This document shows, one piece after another, positions 11,006 to 20,979 of a stretch of DNA of 64,000 nt. Numbering within the stretch: the stretch's first letter is position 1; each line of letters starts with the position of its first letter. The notes beneath the pieces were generated by a model. That model saw only the letters and a program-made list of their open reading frames with translations. It made no database searches and was not told where the DNA came from. The translations under genes and the position numbers were made by a program. The stretch comes from Ceratothoa steindachneri (Eukaryota; Arthropoda; Malacostraca; Isopoda; Cymothoidae), in contig OZ018337.1 of the NCBI GenBank assembly GCA_963969495.1, forward strand, positions 79,904,648 to 79,968,647. The letters run 5' to 3'.

Positions 11006-12345
11006 TTTTCCCCCAAAATTTTTAGGAGCCCATCTGGCGACTGCCTACTAGGGTAAAATTCGCCGAACTCACATCATAGCCTAACACTAGGCTAGATTAA
11101 AAAAAAAACCCAATAAAACTGGGATGAAGGCTGAATAAAAGCCAAACTAAAACGGCATCAAGAATGAACCGCGCACAAGCGTCGGGGATAGGCCTGCCTC
11201 CTCTCGGTGCAGGAACATGTGACCTATAACAAACAGTCAAATAAGTCGAGGATCCCAGCTTCCTCCAAAAAAGTCATAAAGTCCCTAAATATGTGTGCAC
11301 GAATTAATTCACGAACTAGTCCCGAGTACAAGGGACAAGTAGTGGCGACTCCGCACGCCCCGGTACCGGGAAAGGTAAAGTACACGAAGATCATCCAGAA
11401 TGGGACATTCAATAAGAATGTGCAGAAAAGTCTGGGGTACAACGTAGTCTTCGCAATAAGGTGCAGGCGAGCGCTCCATCAAATGGCGGTGTGTCCCACG
11501 AGGGTGCCCAATTGGGAGATGACAGAAAGGAACCAGAAGCCGTCGCAGCATTAGAGCGTAGGTCCATGGTAAGTCGCGGGGCAATGGCACGAAACTTCTC
11601 GACCGTCTCCCATCTTCTTTGCCAAACAGGCCGGAGAGCTGATCGTATTCCTGTCATGTGATTGGTGTGAGGAAAAGCGAAACGCTGGTCTGGTCGCACA
11701 GACCTCGCGGACTCTTTAGCACCCTCATTCCCCGCAATTCCTACATGTCCAGGATCCCAGCAGAAGATAATCTCGAAATCCGCAATGCTCGCCAAACTCA
11801 TGGCGTCGCGGATATCGCTAACCAGGAGATGCGGAGATTCAAATGACCCGGGAGCACTGAGGGCGCTTTGTGAGTCGCTATAAATCACAAACCGGGCACG
11901 TCGCGTTATCTCCCGGACCGACCTCCTCTTAGGCCTTGGAGCCAGCGCGACACGAAATGTGCTCCAAAAAGGCTAAAAGATATACTTGTTGCTGTAGAAG
12001 CTTGGGGAGCAGACTCGTGGCGAAAAATAGTCAAAGATGGTACACTATGGTGGCGTCCTTGGCAGAACCAAGGGCGCCACCGGCCTGAGAGCTATACCCA
12101 GCTTTCGAAGGAGTTGCCTGGCCCTAAATCAAAAGAGCTTAGGGTATGACTGGAGCCTCTCGGCCGCATATGAACAGTCGAGATCAGCTGCGAATGCAGT
12201 GAGAACTGTTGGTGACTGAGGGAAGCAGCGGGCTCGCGCGTACAGGAGAATAATGCACGACGCAGAGCCAGGGGCATCTCTCCAGCATCGAAAAGTAGCT
12301 TCTCAATGGAACACGCGAGCGCTTTTCACAAGTCGGTGTCGTGAC
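11006..12345 (-). mobile_element. Family A LINE, copy B, 5'-truncated
   Basis: On the minus strand it contains the 3' UTR hairpin region (about 11025-11065), the C-terminal Cys-His motif (YCEDYVVPQTFLHILIECP, with the second Cys changed to Tyr, 11309-11590), RNase H from IYSDSQSAL to WDPGHVGIAGNEGAKESA (11409-11888) and the segment between RT and RNase H up to about 12340. The RT palm, endonuclease and ORF1 are absent, as expected for a 5'-truncated LINE. It is frameshifted several times. No target-site duplication was obvious. Confidence 0.8.
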
Positions 12346-12955
12346 AAGGTGAATCATTCGGACACTCCATGTTTGTGCCTGCTTCTCATCTAAGGGAAAT
12401 GGAGCACTAACAATTTCGCCCAAGTACATTGCCATGAACTCGAAAGAGTACCAAAACGTGCTTTATAAACACTTTTTCCCAACAGCTCAGGAAAAATTTA
12501 TGGAATGATATCTATTTTTCAGCATGATGACGCACCTTGTCACCAAGCATAACCAAAGTTCGGAGTTTAACGTAACATTCGGCCTTTTGGGACCTTGGCC
12601 CAGGATTTGCCAGATTTGAATTCAAAAGAGATTTTGTGGGCGATAATCAAACTGGCTGTTGCTAAGAAGAAGTTATTCACTTGTGAGCAGTTGTGGGTGA
12701 TGATGGAACAAAAAATGGAGCAATCGCTATCAGCAAATTATCATCGCAACTTGGTTTCCAACATGCCAAAATGAAGTGAAGCATTCCTGAAGTGCGCGCA
12801 TCAATTGCGTTTATTTATTTAAAAAAATGTGATTGAGCTCTAATTTTCTGTATTTTCACATTGAAATTATTATGCAAACATTCTAAAACAAAGTGCAACA
12901 TTTGATTAGTTCTCTTAATTTTCTTTATGAGAAAATAATCTCAAAATTTTGCACA
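12346..12955 (+). mobile_element. Tc1-like DNA transposon relic (transposase C-terminal half)
   Basis: The plus strand encodes a decayed Tc1/mariner transposase. A segment from 12434 (MNSKEYQNVLYKHFFPTAQE) is followed in another frame by FQHDDAPCH (12517), the second catalytic Asp region, and then LPDLNSKEILWAIIK (about 12607), matching the PDLNPIENLW signature. The last stretch runs open to TGA 12772-12774, ending SNMPK. Two in-frame stops and one frameshift disable it. The remaining 180 bases are AT-rich, perhaps the 3' end. I could not place terminal inverted repeats. Confidence 0.7.
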
Positions 12956-13054
12956 ACTCTACTTGATGTCGGTGAAATCCCACTTGCAGTGTGTCGTGCA
13001 TTAAAGGCTCTCACAGCATCTGCAGCCGACTTAGACGGTGCCTATACCCGAGAC
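12956..13054 (+). mobile_element. Family A fragment, left part of a split copy
   Basis: This short plus-strand piece of the RT to RNase H connector (VGEIPLAVCR, then LTASAADLDGAY) has an internal deletion relative to copy A. It stops where CR1/L2-type sequence begins. Homology resumes at about 14541 with the next bases of the same region, so the two pieces are one copy split by a later insertion. Confidence 0.7.
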
Positions 13055-13698
13055 AGTAGACAGTCTAAACTTGAATGTTTTTAAATGCAGATTAAATGAT
13101 TATATGGGGAGGGAGAGTTCACTTGGGATCAGGGGGGTATTCAGGACTCATTCCTGTGGATGCATATTTTTATCATCATCTTTATCATCACTAACTATAA
13201 TTTAAGAAGGGGATTTTTTTGAGTATTTGGATAATAATTTCATCTTAGTTTGGTTATGACATCTATTTTTATCAAAGTTAAATCTAATAATTCTTTTATA
13301 ATATCAAAGAACAAAATGGTGAAGTTCAGAAATAAATATAAGTATCGAAATTTTGTGAATTTTTTTAAACCCAAAGAATTACAAATAGTGAAGTTAAGAA
13401 AATTTATGTTTATATATCTTCTATAACTGTATTTCAGCCACATGATATTTTGAAAGGGGGTGGATTTAGTTTAGAGTTCCTTTTTAAAATGATTATAATT
13501 GGCGAAATTCAGAAAATTTATAAAAATTTAACCATGGCTGCTTTTTTTCAGATTTTAAATTTTAATCTTAGTAGGTACGGGAGAGTGGCGAAGCCATTTC
13601 CTGGTTATTGTATATTATGGGTGATTTGGATTTTGACGAGCTTCTTGATGATGATGCTTTTTGCTTTTGACGCATTCCTGTGGATGGTTTAAATTGTA

Positions 13699-14425
13699 CA
13701 GGGTGCGACAGAACCGATTGAGCAGTTTTGAGGAGTTAATGCTCGCGGGAAGGAGGGGGGAGGGTGGTGCGGGTGGTTTCGCTCTGCTCCGTAGACATCT
13801 CCATTTCAGTAGCCATATCACAATTTGGCGCGATAAGCCCCCGTACTTCTTTGAGGAGGAAGAAATGACCGTGATTTCCGAACGTTATGTCTCAATGTTG
13901 CACAATTTTCTGCAGCCCAGAATGGAGGAGATTGCTGAAGCTGGGGGATTGGGGTACGTGTGGTTCCAGCAGGATGGGGGCTACAGCTCACACAGCCCGA
14001 AATTCACTCAATGTTTTGAGATGAATGTTTCCCGGACGTCTGGTGTCTCTGAGGGGTGATTTAGGGTGGCCTGCGCAGTGACTTGATTTGAGCATTTGTG
14101 ACTTCTTTCTTTGGGGATATCTGAAAGAAAAGGTGTTTAAACGTCGCCCTCACACCTTACCACAGCTAAGGGAGTGGATTATTGAAGAAGTTAACACCAT
14201 ACCCCGCAGTATGTGCGAACGTGCTGTACGAAACTTCAGAGATCGACTCCAACCAACAGTGTGTTGCTGTTAACGGCCACCATCTTCATGACATTATTTT
14301 CAGAACCTAGGAATTATACATGGTATGTACTACTAACCTCGAATATAATAACATTTCTTCTCTATATACCCCCCTTACTTTTTTATATCTCCTTAAAACT
14401 GCTCAATCGGTTCTGCCGCACCCTG
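13699..14425 (+). mobile_element. Mariner/Tc1-like element, internally deleted, with TIRs and TA duplication
   Basis: Terminal inverted repeats begin CAGGGTGCGACAGAACC and, on the other strand, CAGGGTGCGGCAGAACC. They extend over 35 nt with two differences. TA flanks both ends (13697-13698 and 14426-14427), the target duplication of this superfamily. At 727 bp it is too short for a full transposase and keeps only the C-terminal third. The related repeat at 53505-53835 carries the uninterrupted TA target at 53616-53617. Confidence 0.9.
13880..14273 (+). pseudogene. Transposase C-terminal remnant inside the mariner-like element
   Basis: VWFQQDGG (about 13960) is the second catalytic Asp region of an IS630/Tc1/mariner-type DDE transposase. 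CDFFLWGYLKEKVF (about 14095) is the conserved stretch after the third acidic residue. The segment between them, which should carry WPARSPDLTP, is frameshifted and unreadable. The frame ends at 14273. The N-terminal DNA-binding domain is missing. Confidence 0.7.
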
Positions 14426-14540
14426 TATATTGTAGATGCATGATCTTACACAATCCTATGGATGCATTTTGTGGGTGAGTTTTAACAGATGCGGATGGCC
14501 TTTGATAGGCCCTTGTGGCTTTTGTCATCCGTCAAATTAT

Positions 14541-14902
14541 GCTATGTAGCCCTTTGTGTTTAGGGCTAGGAAACTCCTTCGAGAGGTGGGTGTAGCTCTC
14601 AACCTTCTCGGAGTACACTTCGTGCCACGCTGGATACGTGCCAGTGTAACGGATGTCTCCAATTCCAAGGAGGAGGTCGGCTTCCACCCCGTATCCCCTC
14701 TGTTTGAAGTCAGTCGGGATTTACTAGGCGTTACGTCTGTCTTCACTGCCGAGTTGGTTGCAATGCACCGCTGGTACGTGAGATAACGCGTCGTGCCTGA
14801 TTCGGAGATCGGATTGTGATCAAAGTGACTCACAAAGCGCACTGAGTGTTCTCGGGCATTGGAATCTCCGTGCTTCCTGGTTCGCAGTATCCGCGACACT
14901 TT
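14541..14902 (+). mobile_element. Family A fragment, right part of the split copy (RNase H region)
   Basis: Homology to copy A resumes near KPFGFRARKLLREV and runs through the first half of RNase H (FTAELVAMH; then SDSQSAL at about 14825, out of frame). Small indels break the frame. It ends at about 14902 before the third RNase H motif. It is collinear with 12956-13054. Confidence 0.7.
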
Positions 14903-15245
14903 CCAATGGTGGCAGTCGCCCAAAGGGCGCTGTTAAAAAAAACCCTTGTGCTTCCGACGATTTTTTCTATGCTTCGTCCTTTTTATATCTCAGACCGGAA
15001 TGATTTCTCTTTTTTTTAAATTTAACCACGTGTTTTTCCTGGGTTGGAATTTTTAATTTGTGAAGTTGAGGTGAATGGGTCGTGATTTTTTATTTTCAGA
15101 CTGTCACCTGTGAAAGTCAATTGAGTCTGGGCGGCTGTCCCAAACATTTCTAAATTCTCTTTTGGTCTAAAAAATGAAAGCAGAAAAGAGTAAGGTACCA
15201 GATATTGCAAAAGTGCTGTTACCCTCATTACGACGCTCTCAACAA
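14903..15245. other. No recognisable gene
   Basis: AT-rich sequence, with no motif or repeat partner that I can recognise. Confidence 0.4.
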
Positions 15246-16300
15246 AGGACGTTGATAGTTTTGATGCAGTTAGACATGTTTTTATTGTTTTAACATATTA
15301 ATATTTATTTAAATTGTTTTATTAATCAATGTGGCCACCTTGAGCGGGGAGCAATGAGTCCAGGCGAGACCTGAAGGACGCGCACACGTTGCAAACGAAA
15401 TCCTTCCTCATGCTAGGCCACACGCGGTTGACGTTGCTGTGGCGTACCTTACAGTCCTTGTCCTCGCCATGCGGCCATACGCTGTAGTCGAGGGGATTGA
15501 GATCGGGCAAATGCGGCGGCCAAAATTCCTTCGGTCATAAGTTTATGTTAGACCCCAACCACACTTGCGCAGTCTTATCCGTGTGGGCCGAGGCACCGTC
15601 CTGCTGAATGATGTAGTCCGCCTTCGTGATCTTTCTCAAATAACGCAGGACTTTCGTGCCCATGATGTTCCTGTAATCGGCCGCGAACCAGATCGGTGGC
15701 ATCTTCTCGCCATTCTTAGCCACGATGCCGAAAATCACAGGAGCCTGGTGCTTGGTCATGGGCACGTAGCGGACCTCGGAGACTTTCTGACTGAAGCTTA
15801 ACATGCAGTCGTTCTGCTCTTTGATGACCGGATCGACCGTGAAGGATTTTTTCATCAGAAAAAAATGAGAATTCGATTGTTGACTCTTCAAGTCGTTGAT
15901 AAGGCGAAGACAGCGCTCTAGGTTCGCTTATACGGCCGGTGAGCAGAGGCCTTTCCACTCACTTCAATCTTTTGCCGCCCTCCTCTTTGACGGCTCTGGC
16001 ACAATGGCCACCGAGATGTTCTTCACTAGCGGAGTCACTTAGAGCTTCGGAGCACTTTATAAAAGGATTGTCTCACTGACAAACGGTTGACAACTTGAGG
16101 TCTGCCCGAACAAGGTCGATCTTTGAGGTCTTCCTCGTTCTTGAGCCTCTCCTGGACTCTGTGGACCCTTCATCCGGATGAGGTTGAGCCGCTTGGCGAT
16201 GTCAGACTCGTTGCCCACGCACAGAAGAGCAGAGATCTCGATTCCTTTCACTTCTATCTCGACACACAAATGGGAAGGACTTTTTGATGACACGTCCTGG
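15246..16300 (-). mobile_element. Mariner-family transposon, near full-length coding region, decayed
   Basis: On the minus strand the order is that of a mariner transposase. The helix-turn-helix region (16293-16057) has IEISALLCVGNESDIAKRLN. FSDEKILHG and SFTVDP near 15890-15830 give the first catalytic Asp. IIQQDGASAHTDKTAQ (about 15600) gives the second. PDLNPLDYSVW (about 15500) gives the third and lies in another frame. The C-terminus (MRKDFVCNVCASFRSRLD, GGHID) ends at 15322. At least three frameshifts separate the parts. Terminal inverted repeats were not identified, so the boundaries are approximate. Confidence 0.8.
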
Positions 16301-16530
16301 AATAAAAAAGAACTTTAAGTTTGTTTGGCGGAACTTTTTCAATCACACACGTAGACCTTTGGAAATATAAAAAACGAGTGTAACAGACCTTTTGCAAAAC
16401 CCAGTAATATTATGGGGCGAGAATAAGGTAGGGGTGTGATAGCCGAGTCCGCGGTGTCACCCTTGAACAAGTGCGAAGTTTAAGGATGCAATGTAAGTGA
16501 TAATGGTGCAGATGAAACATTACAACCATA
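16301..16530. other. No recognisable gene
   Basis: Spacer between the mariner relic and the LINE fragment. Nothing was identified. Confidence 0.35.
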
Positions 16531-16970
16531 AAGTTTAAATGGTAGGAAAGTCCATGTGGCGATTAGAGCGCTTGTGAATTATAAGGATTTGTATGTGGAA
16601 GAATGCAACATGAGAGTATACTGGTACCAACGTTGGTGTATGAGAGTGAGACTAGAGTATGGAAGAAGGACAAAGAGCGGTGCAAATGCACAACATGGTA
16701 GGATACTTGATGTGGGAAAGGGAGGGTGGGTAGGTTGACTGAGTAAAAGATGTTTATGGTGTGAAGGAGCTTGTGGCAAAGTGTACTGAAATGGTATGGG
16801 TATTTAAGGAGAATGGATGGAAATAAACGTAAGGAAAATGAGTGTGAAAAGGGTTGTAAGAATGCATAAAAAGGTGGGCGATTGTGTGAGAGAGAAAAGA
16901 TTAAGTGAGGAGGGAGTGGGTATTATTGTGTATGATAGGGACTTCCTGCCAAGGGGTGAACCGTGACTGG
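16531..16970 (+). mobile_element. APE-type LINE fragment: C-terminal region after RT
   Basis: Pieces in shifting frames read IRALVNYKDLYVEE (about 16562), then VYESETRVWKKDKERC (about 16637). They resemble the YGSET-V-W block after the RT thumb of an APE-type LINE common in invertebrate genomes. IVYDRDFLPRG near 16930 fits the usual end of that protein. The similarity is from memory of the family style, so confidence is moderate. It may be the same family as the endonuclease fragments at 19430-20130 and 44633-45070. Confidence 0.45.
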
Positions 16971-17936
16971 ACAAAACCCTATCAGCACATACACCCTATC
17001 GCTGTGAAGGACTTTCAGCGTGGACAAAATAATGGGTGACTTTGTGTTAAATAGGTCATAAAGTGGCATTGATGTCCTGCGATCCCACTTTGTAAGATTC
17101 GTAGATGTTATTGTTTTTTGTGAGGGAGGGGGGGGGATCTTAAATTATCTTGCTTTTTTTATATAGAGTGATCCAAAAATGTCGCCCTGGTGCTCGGACA
17201 AGATTGATCCTTCTCAGTTCATTGGCAAAGATAAAGATTTCAAGTCTTCTTCTTTTCTACTCGTTTTGACCTCGGGCAGATATCTCACTTTTCAATGTTT
17301 TTTTCTTACTATGAAGGTACTTCTGGAGCATCCTGTACTTTCAATGGTTTTGCCCTCTTTTATAATTTGCCAAAAAGATTAAATTTTTTTTTTTAAAGTT
17401 CTTAGATTCTGGGACGATCGCTTACAATTATTGTTTCTCATTTCAGAAATATACCAGTGGTAATTAGTTTCGAGGTCATCTGCTCCGAATCCAATGTCTA
17501 GACAAGGGTAATCCCCGGAGCTCCTAAAAAATGCGAATTGACTAAAAGAATCGAATTGTAATTCTAGTCCCGAGACGATAAACAACTACGACCGTGTTGC
17601 GATGTGTGTGTGTGTGTGTGAAGAGGGATTTAGTTTGTTTCCACTGACTGGTTGTTATGGGAAGGTTAAACCCACAAGTCTTAAATCAAGATATACAACG
17701 TCGAAGCTTGTTTCCTTCTTGCCTTTGTTTTCTTTCTTATTTTCTTGCGTTTTTTTGTTTCTCTGAATTTTGTAGCGTTATCTCCTTGATGGCAGTCGAC
17801 AGATGGTCGTTACTAAAATAAAATCGTACAAGATATGTTGTATTTGTGTGGTTCAATGTTTGGACATGTTGCAACTCTTCTCATTTCGCCATTTTTATCA
17901 ATTCTACCTACCTAACCCCTTTTTCCACTTATACTC
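16971..17936. other. No recognisable gene
   Basis: AT-rich DNA with a short (TG)n run near 17605-17621 and poly-G/poly-T tracts. No coding region or clear repeat was found. Confidence 0.35.
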
Positions 17937-18302
17937 ATAGGTGGGCACGATAACCGATAAATCCAAAATTATAATACAATATTGATTATTGACTATATAT
18001 AGCGTTATTTTATAATGCAATAGTAAGAATATTAGAATACTGTTTCTTAGTTTCTTACCTGGTGAGGCTCTCCTTCATCTCTTCATAGGTTTTGAAGATC
18101 CCCCTCACAGTTCTATACATACATATTTCTGCCTCCAAGGCACGCGCGGCTCGTCCCTGTGCTAAACTGGAACCCTAAACTGAACTGAAATTATCGATTA
18201 TCGCTAGTTTGGAACCAAAAGTATCGGCGATACCGATTAATCGATAACGCGGAAAAAAATATCCAATAACCCGATATCGTTATCGCGATAGCGCCCACCT
18301 AT
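17937..18302. mobile_element. Short non-autonomous DNA element (MITE), hAT-like ends
   Basis: ATAGGTGGGC at 17937-17946 is repeated inverted as GCCCACCTAT at 18293-18302, and inverted similarity continues weakly inward (CGATAACCGATAA against TTATCG...). The element is 366 bp with no coding capacity. GGTGGGC-type ends remind me of hAT elements, but I see no 8-bp target duplication, so the superfamily is inferred. Confidence 0.55.
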
Positions 18303-18351
18303 CAAAGTGGTGAGATAAGTATAACGGTTATACTTATCTCACCACTTTGAT
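18301..18351. repeat. Perfect palindrome, 25-bp arms with a one-base centre
   Basis: Bases 18301-18325 are the exact reverse complement of 18327-18351 (ATCAAAGTGGTGAG... and ...CTCACCACTTTGAT). The palindrome starts inside the last two bases of the MITE's right terminal repeat. Confidence 0.95.
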
Positions 18352-18990
18352 TGAATTAGATTATTTTTTTTTTATGAAGGAAGGTCACAGCGTATACGGT
18401 TTTGTTTGTTTAGTTTATGGGGGGCTTGTGGTGCTGTATTTAGTGGTGGTGGTCTGAAATGAGTCTGATGAGAGTGGACTAGTGTTTCTCTGGAGGATTC
18501 TTCTTTCATTATGTATGGGGGATGTGATTGCATTATTAGATTGATTAGGATGTTGTATATGTGATAGCTGACTATTTGATTTAGTGGTATGAGTGGCTTC
18601 TCTTTGTTGCGCTGGGCAAGAAGATAGATAGAAAGTAGATTTTGTTGAAATGTGCTGAAAGAGTTAGTTGTTGGTCCTTAAGGAGATTGGGTGCTTGCCT
18701 TGGTGTAAAACTGTGTGCCTATTATGTTTTAATTGGATAAGGCAAATTTTGATTTCTGATTGTAGGTGGTCGTGTACGGCCGGTGATTCGAGGCGTTTGA
18801 TATAGCAGGGCCGGGTCCCAGGAAGGCGAGGCATTGTTTACATAGGTATTTATTACCCCGTTAGATTATGAAGTCCATAGGGAGTTTTTTTTATTGGTTT
18901 TGCTGTAGCTTTTTGTGAAGGTCATGCGATGCCTAATATTCTAGGAACTTTAGTAGGATACGATAATTTTGTAGTGTTAGCTATGGGTTG
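18352..18990. other. No recognisable gene
   Basis: T/G-rich on the plus strand, without motifs or repeat partners that I can identify. Confidence 0.35.
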
Positions 18991-19399
18991 GTGATTTGAT
19001 TCATGTCCGTGTGAGCTATCGTTATAATTGTGTGATACGTTTGTTTCTTTGGACTCTATTTATGTTGTTATGTTGATAGAATTACGAAGTCATCTTCATA
19101 TGATTATACTCTTACGAGAGAAGTGTTGGGGTGGGTATGTCGTCCATGGTTTCGCGATTTTGAAAAAGTAGCGTTAGCGGTTTCAGCTAGCCACGGTAGC
19201 GGAGTAGCGGTTTACAAAATTGGTACCGGCGCCCACCTCTGCAACTACCCCTCACCCACCCAAATAATTCACTCGTAAGAGTACAATCATATGAAGATAA
19301 CCTCGTAATTATATCAACACAGCAACATAAATAGAGTCCAAAGAAACAAACGTACCACACAATTATAACGACAGCTCACACGGACATGAATCAAATCAC
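18991..19399. repeat. Large inverted repeat, 128-bp arms
   Basis: Left arm 18991-19118 and right arm 19272-19399 are reverse complements with about ten differences and equal length. The 153-bp spacer contains a GGTACCGGCGCCCACC string reminiscent of the hAT-like end at 18293. The whole could be a foldback element, or two copies of a sequence flanking an insertion. No coding capacity is seen. Confidence 0.8.
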
Positions 19400-19429
19400 C
19401 CTCCAGGAGCTCTCACTAGCCTAGTGGAA

Positions 19430-20130
19430 ACGTCCGTTCTGATCCACTTACCTTGCTGCTTTGAAGACCTACCTTCCCTCTCTAGCTTTTCCTTGATGTT
19501 CACCCAGCTATTCTTTTCTTGATTTATTACGCTTCTCACTTCCTACCAGAATAACTTCTTGTTTTAATCAAGATCGTCATTCTTGTTCAAATGCTTCACT
19601 TCCTGCTGCTTTCTTATACCCATTACTTATTCCGCTTTTCTCTCCAGCTCCTTGTATGCGTTCAGCCCTATCTTCCTGCATCCTTCTGCACGTTTTATAT
19701 CGCCATTCCTTCATTCAGCGTTTCGCCTTCTCTTTCCAGTTCTAACCAACCCATATACAGCCCTCGCATTATCTTAAACTAGTTCCATATTTTCAAGCAT
19801 CCTCTTTCTGATTTTCCATTCCTTTTTACCTTCATCTCTCATCCATACACCAACCAATCTAGCCTCCTTACAAACCACAATCACGTGATCGGATATTCTT
19901 ACATACATCCCACAGCTTATTCTTACTGGCCACAAATCAATCGTACTCTTACATTCTACACTTCTTTGGCTAACCCGTGTATATATGCACATCCTGCTGA
20001 AAGGTGTTCGCCAGACGCACATTTCCTCCAGTGTAGAACCTTAACCCTCTCACCTCTTTCATCTTATCCAGGTTCATCAAAAGCTCCACTCATCCTATCA
20101 CATATTCTTTCATTCAGCCTATGACCATCA
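19430..20130 (-). mobile_element. APE-type LINE fragment: end of endonuclease and start of RT linker
   Basis: On the minus strand one frame (20022-19774) reads CIYTRVSQRS, then ISDHVIVVCKEARLVGVW. These match the KYT-R-V and SDH-V blocks that close the apurinic-endonuclease domain of a LINE. A charged Lys/Glu-rich linker follows toward lower coordinates. RT motifs are not reached. A similar piece occurs at 44633-45070 in the same orientation. Confidence 0.5.
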
Positions 20131-20334
20131 ACAGAGTCTAGCCACCATTCGTGCCAAACTTTTCCAGAAACACTTTCTCAGCTTCTTTTTTTTCATTACG
20201 GCGTCCATATACATTTTCACCCATATAATTCTCACGATCGCACATTCATACCCAACCATTGCATCACCGCTCATTCAATACCCTTCTCTTCATTCACCAC
20301 ATACAGGGTGACCCCCAACTTTCGATAGGCTTCA

Positions 20335-20736
20335 TTTATTCATTCGATAAAACGACACGCGCCGGAAGACGCTGTGTATGTTTTTTTTCCCAGCCCAACT
20401 ACTTGCAAAGTTCTGGATGAAGTTCGTGCACAAGATCACATACACATTCTAAAGTAAACACTTAATCTTTATGACAGAGGGAGGAGGAAAGCAAGGAAAG
20501 GTAGTTAAATAGTAACTGTCAGAAAAGGTTCAAACTTGCACACTCAAGATGTTTCGATAGGAAGACGAATACAGTGACTTATTTTACAACTTTCACTCCC
20601 TGGCAGGGAGAAAGAGCTAAAACGAAGAAGGTTATGAATGAAACTACTTTTAGAAATACTAATTAGAAAATATGGATCAATGAAGTCTAATTAATCAAAC
20701 GACATGGAAGCTTAAAGAGAAGATTAATAAATATTC
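20335..20736 (-). other. Putative MED29 3' UTR with candidate poly(A) signal
   Basis: Downstream of the MED29 stop on the minus strand there are about 400 AT-rich bases without obvious transposon sequence. The first AATAAA on that strand is at 20340-20335. Whether transcripts end here cannot be seen from sequence alone. Confidence 0.35.
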
Positions 20737-20979
20737 CTATCCGCTGGTATCCATGGAGGCAATATGATCGCTAGATGATCTTGAGCTGGAAGTGAGGTTG
20801 GGGACATTGGATGCTGCACCGACGAGTTCACCGTGGAGATCCTTGACATAATTCACCTGACTCTTGATGGTGGTAATGTAGTGGGCATACTTTTGGTTGT
20901 CTCCTCCTATTGGGTTGATCGCTGCTGGGGTATAACGCTGAGATGCTGATGCTTGTAAAGAATGCTCGATAGCTGTTTT
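20737..20979 (-). CDS. MED29: MED29 exon 5 (C-terminal, with stop)
   Basis: The acceptor reads CTCTTTCTCCAG before AAAACAGCT. The exon adds 80 residues and ends at TAG (20739-20737). It begins KTAIEHSLQA, continuing the helix left open by exon 4, and holds the conserved KYAHYITTIKSQVNYVKDLH block followed by a Ser-rich tail. No stop or shift interrupts it. Confidence 0.88.
   Translation of the reverse strand, partial: KTAIEHSLQASASQRYTPAAINPIGGDNQKYAHYITTIKSQVNYVKDLHGELVGAASNVPNLTSSSRSSSDHIASMDTSG

Larger units (their letters stand above)
13055..14540 (+). mobile_element. CR1/L2-type LINE 3' end (inserted in family A; itself hit by a mariner)
   Basis: The start encodes LNVFKCRLNDYMGRESSLG, the C-terminus of a CR1/L2-type RT protein matching the end of the open frame at 62672-64000 (LNVFKSRLDEFMGR). 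A long AT-rich 3' region follows with repeated CATTCCTGTGGATG motifs. The same 3' region occurs reversed at 53505-53835. A mariner-like element (13699-14425) sits inside it, and family A sequence flanks both outer ends. Confidence 0.7.

Noticed and set aside
20281..20345. ACAGGGTGACCCCC as a mariner terminal repeat near the MED29 3' UTR
   Set aside because: No partner inverted repeat or TA-flanked unit could be found.
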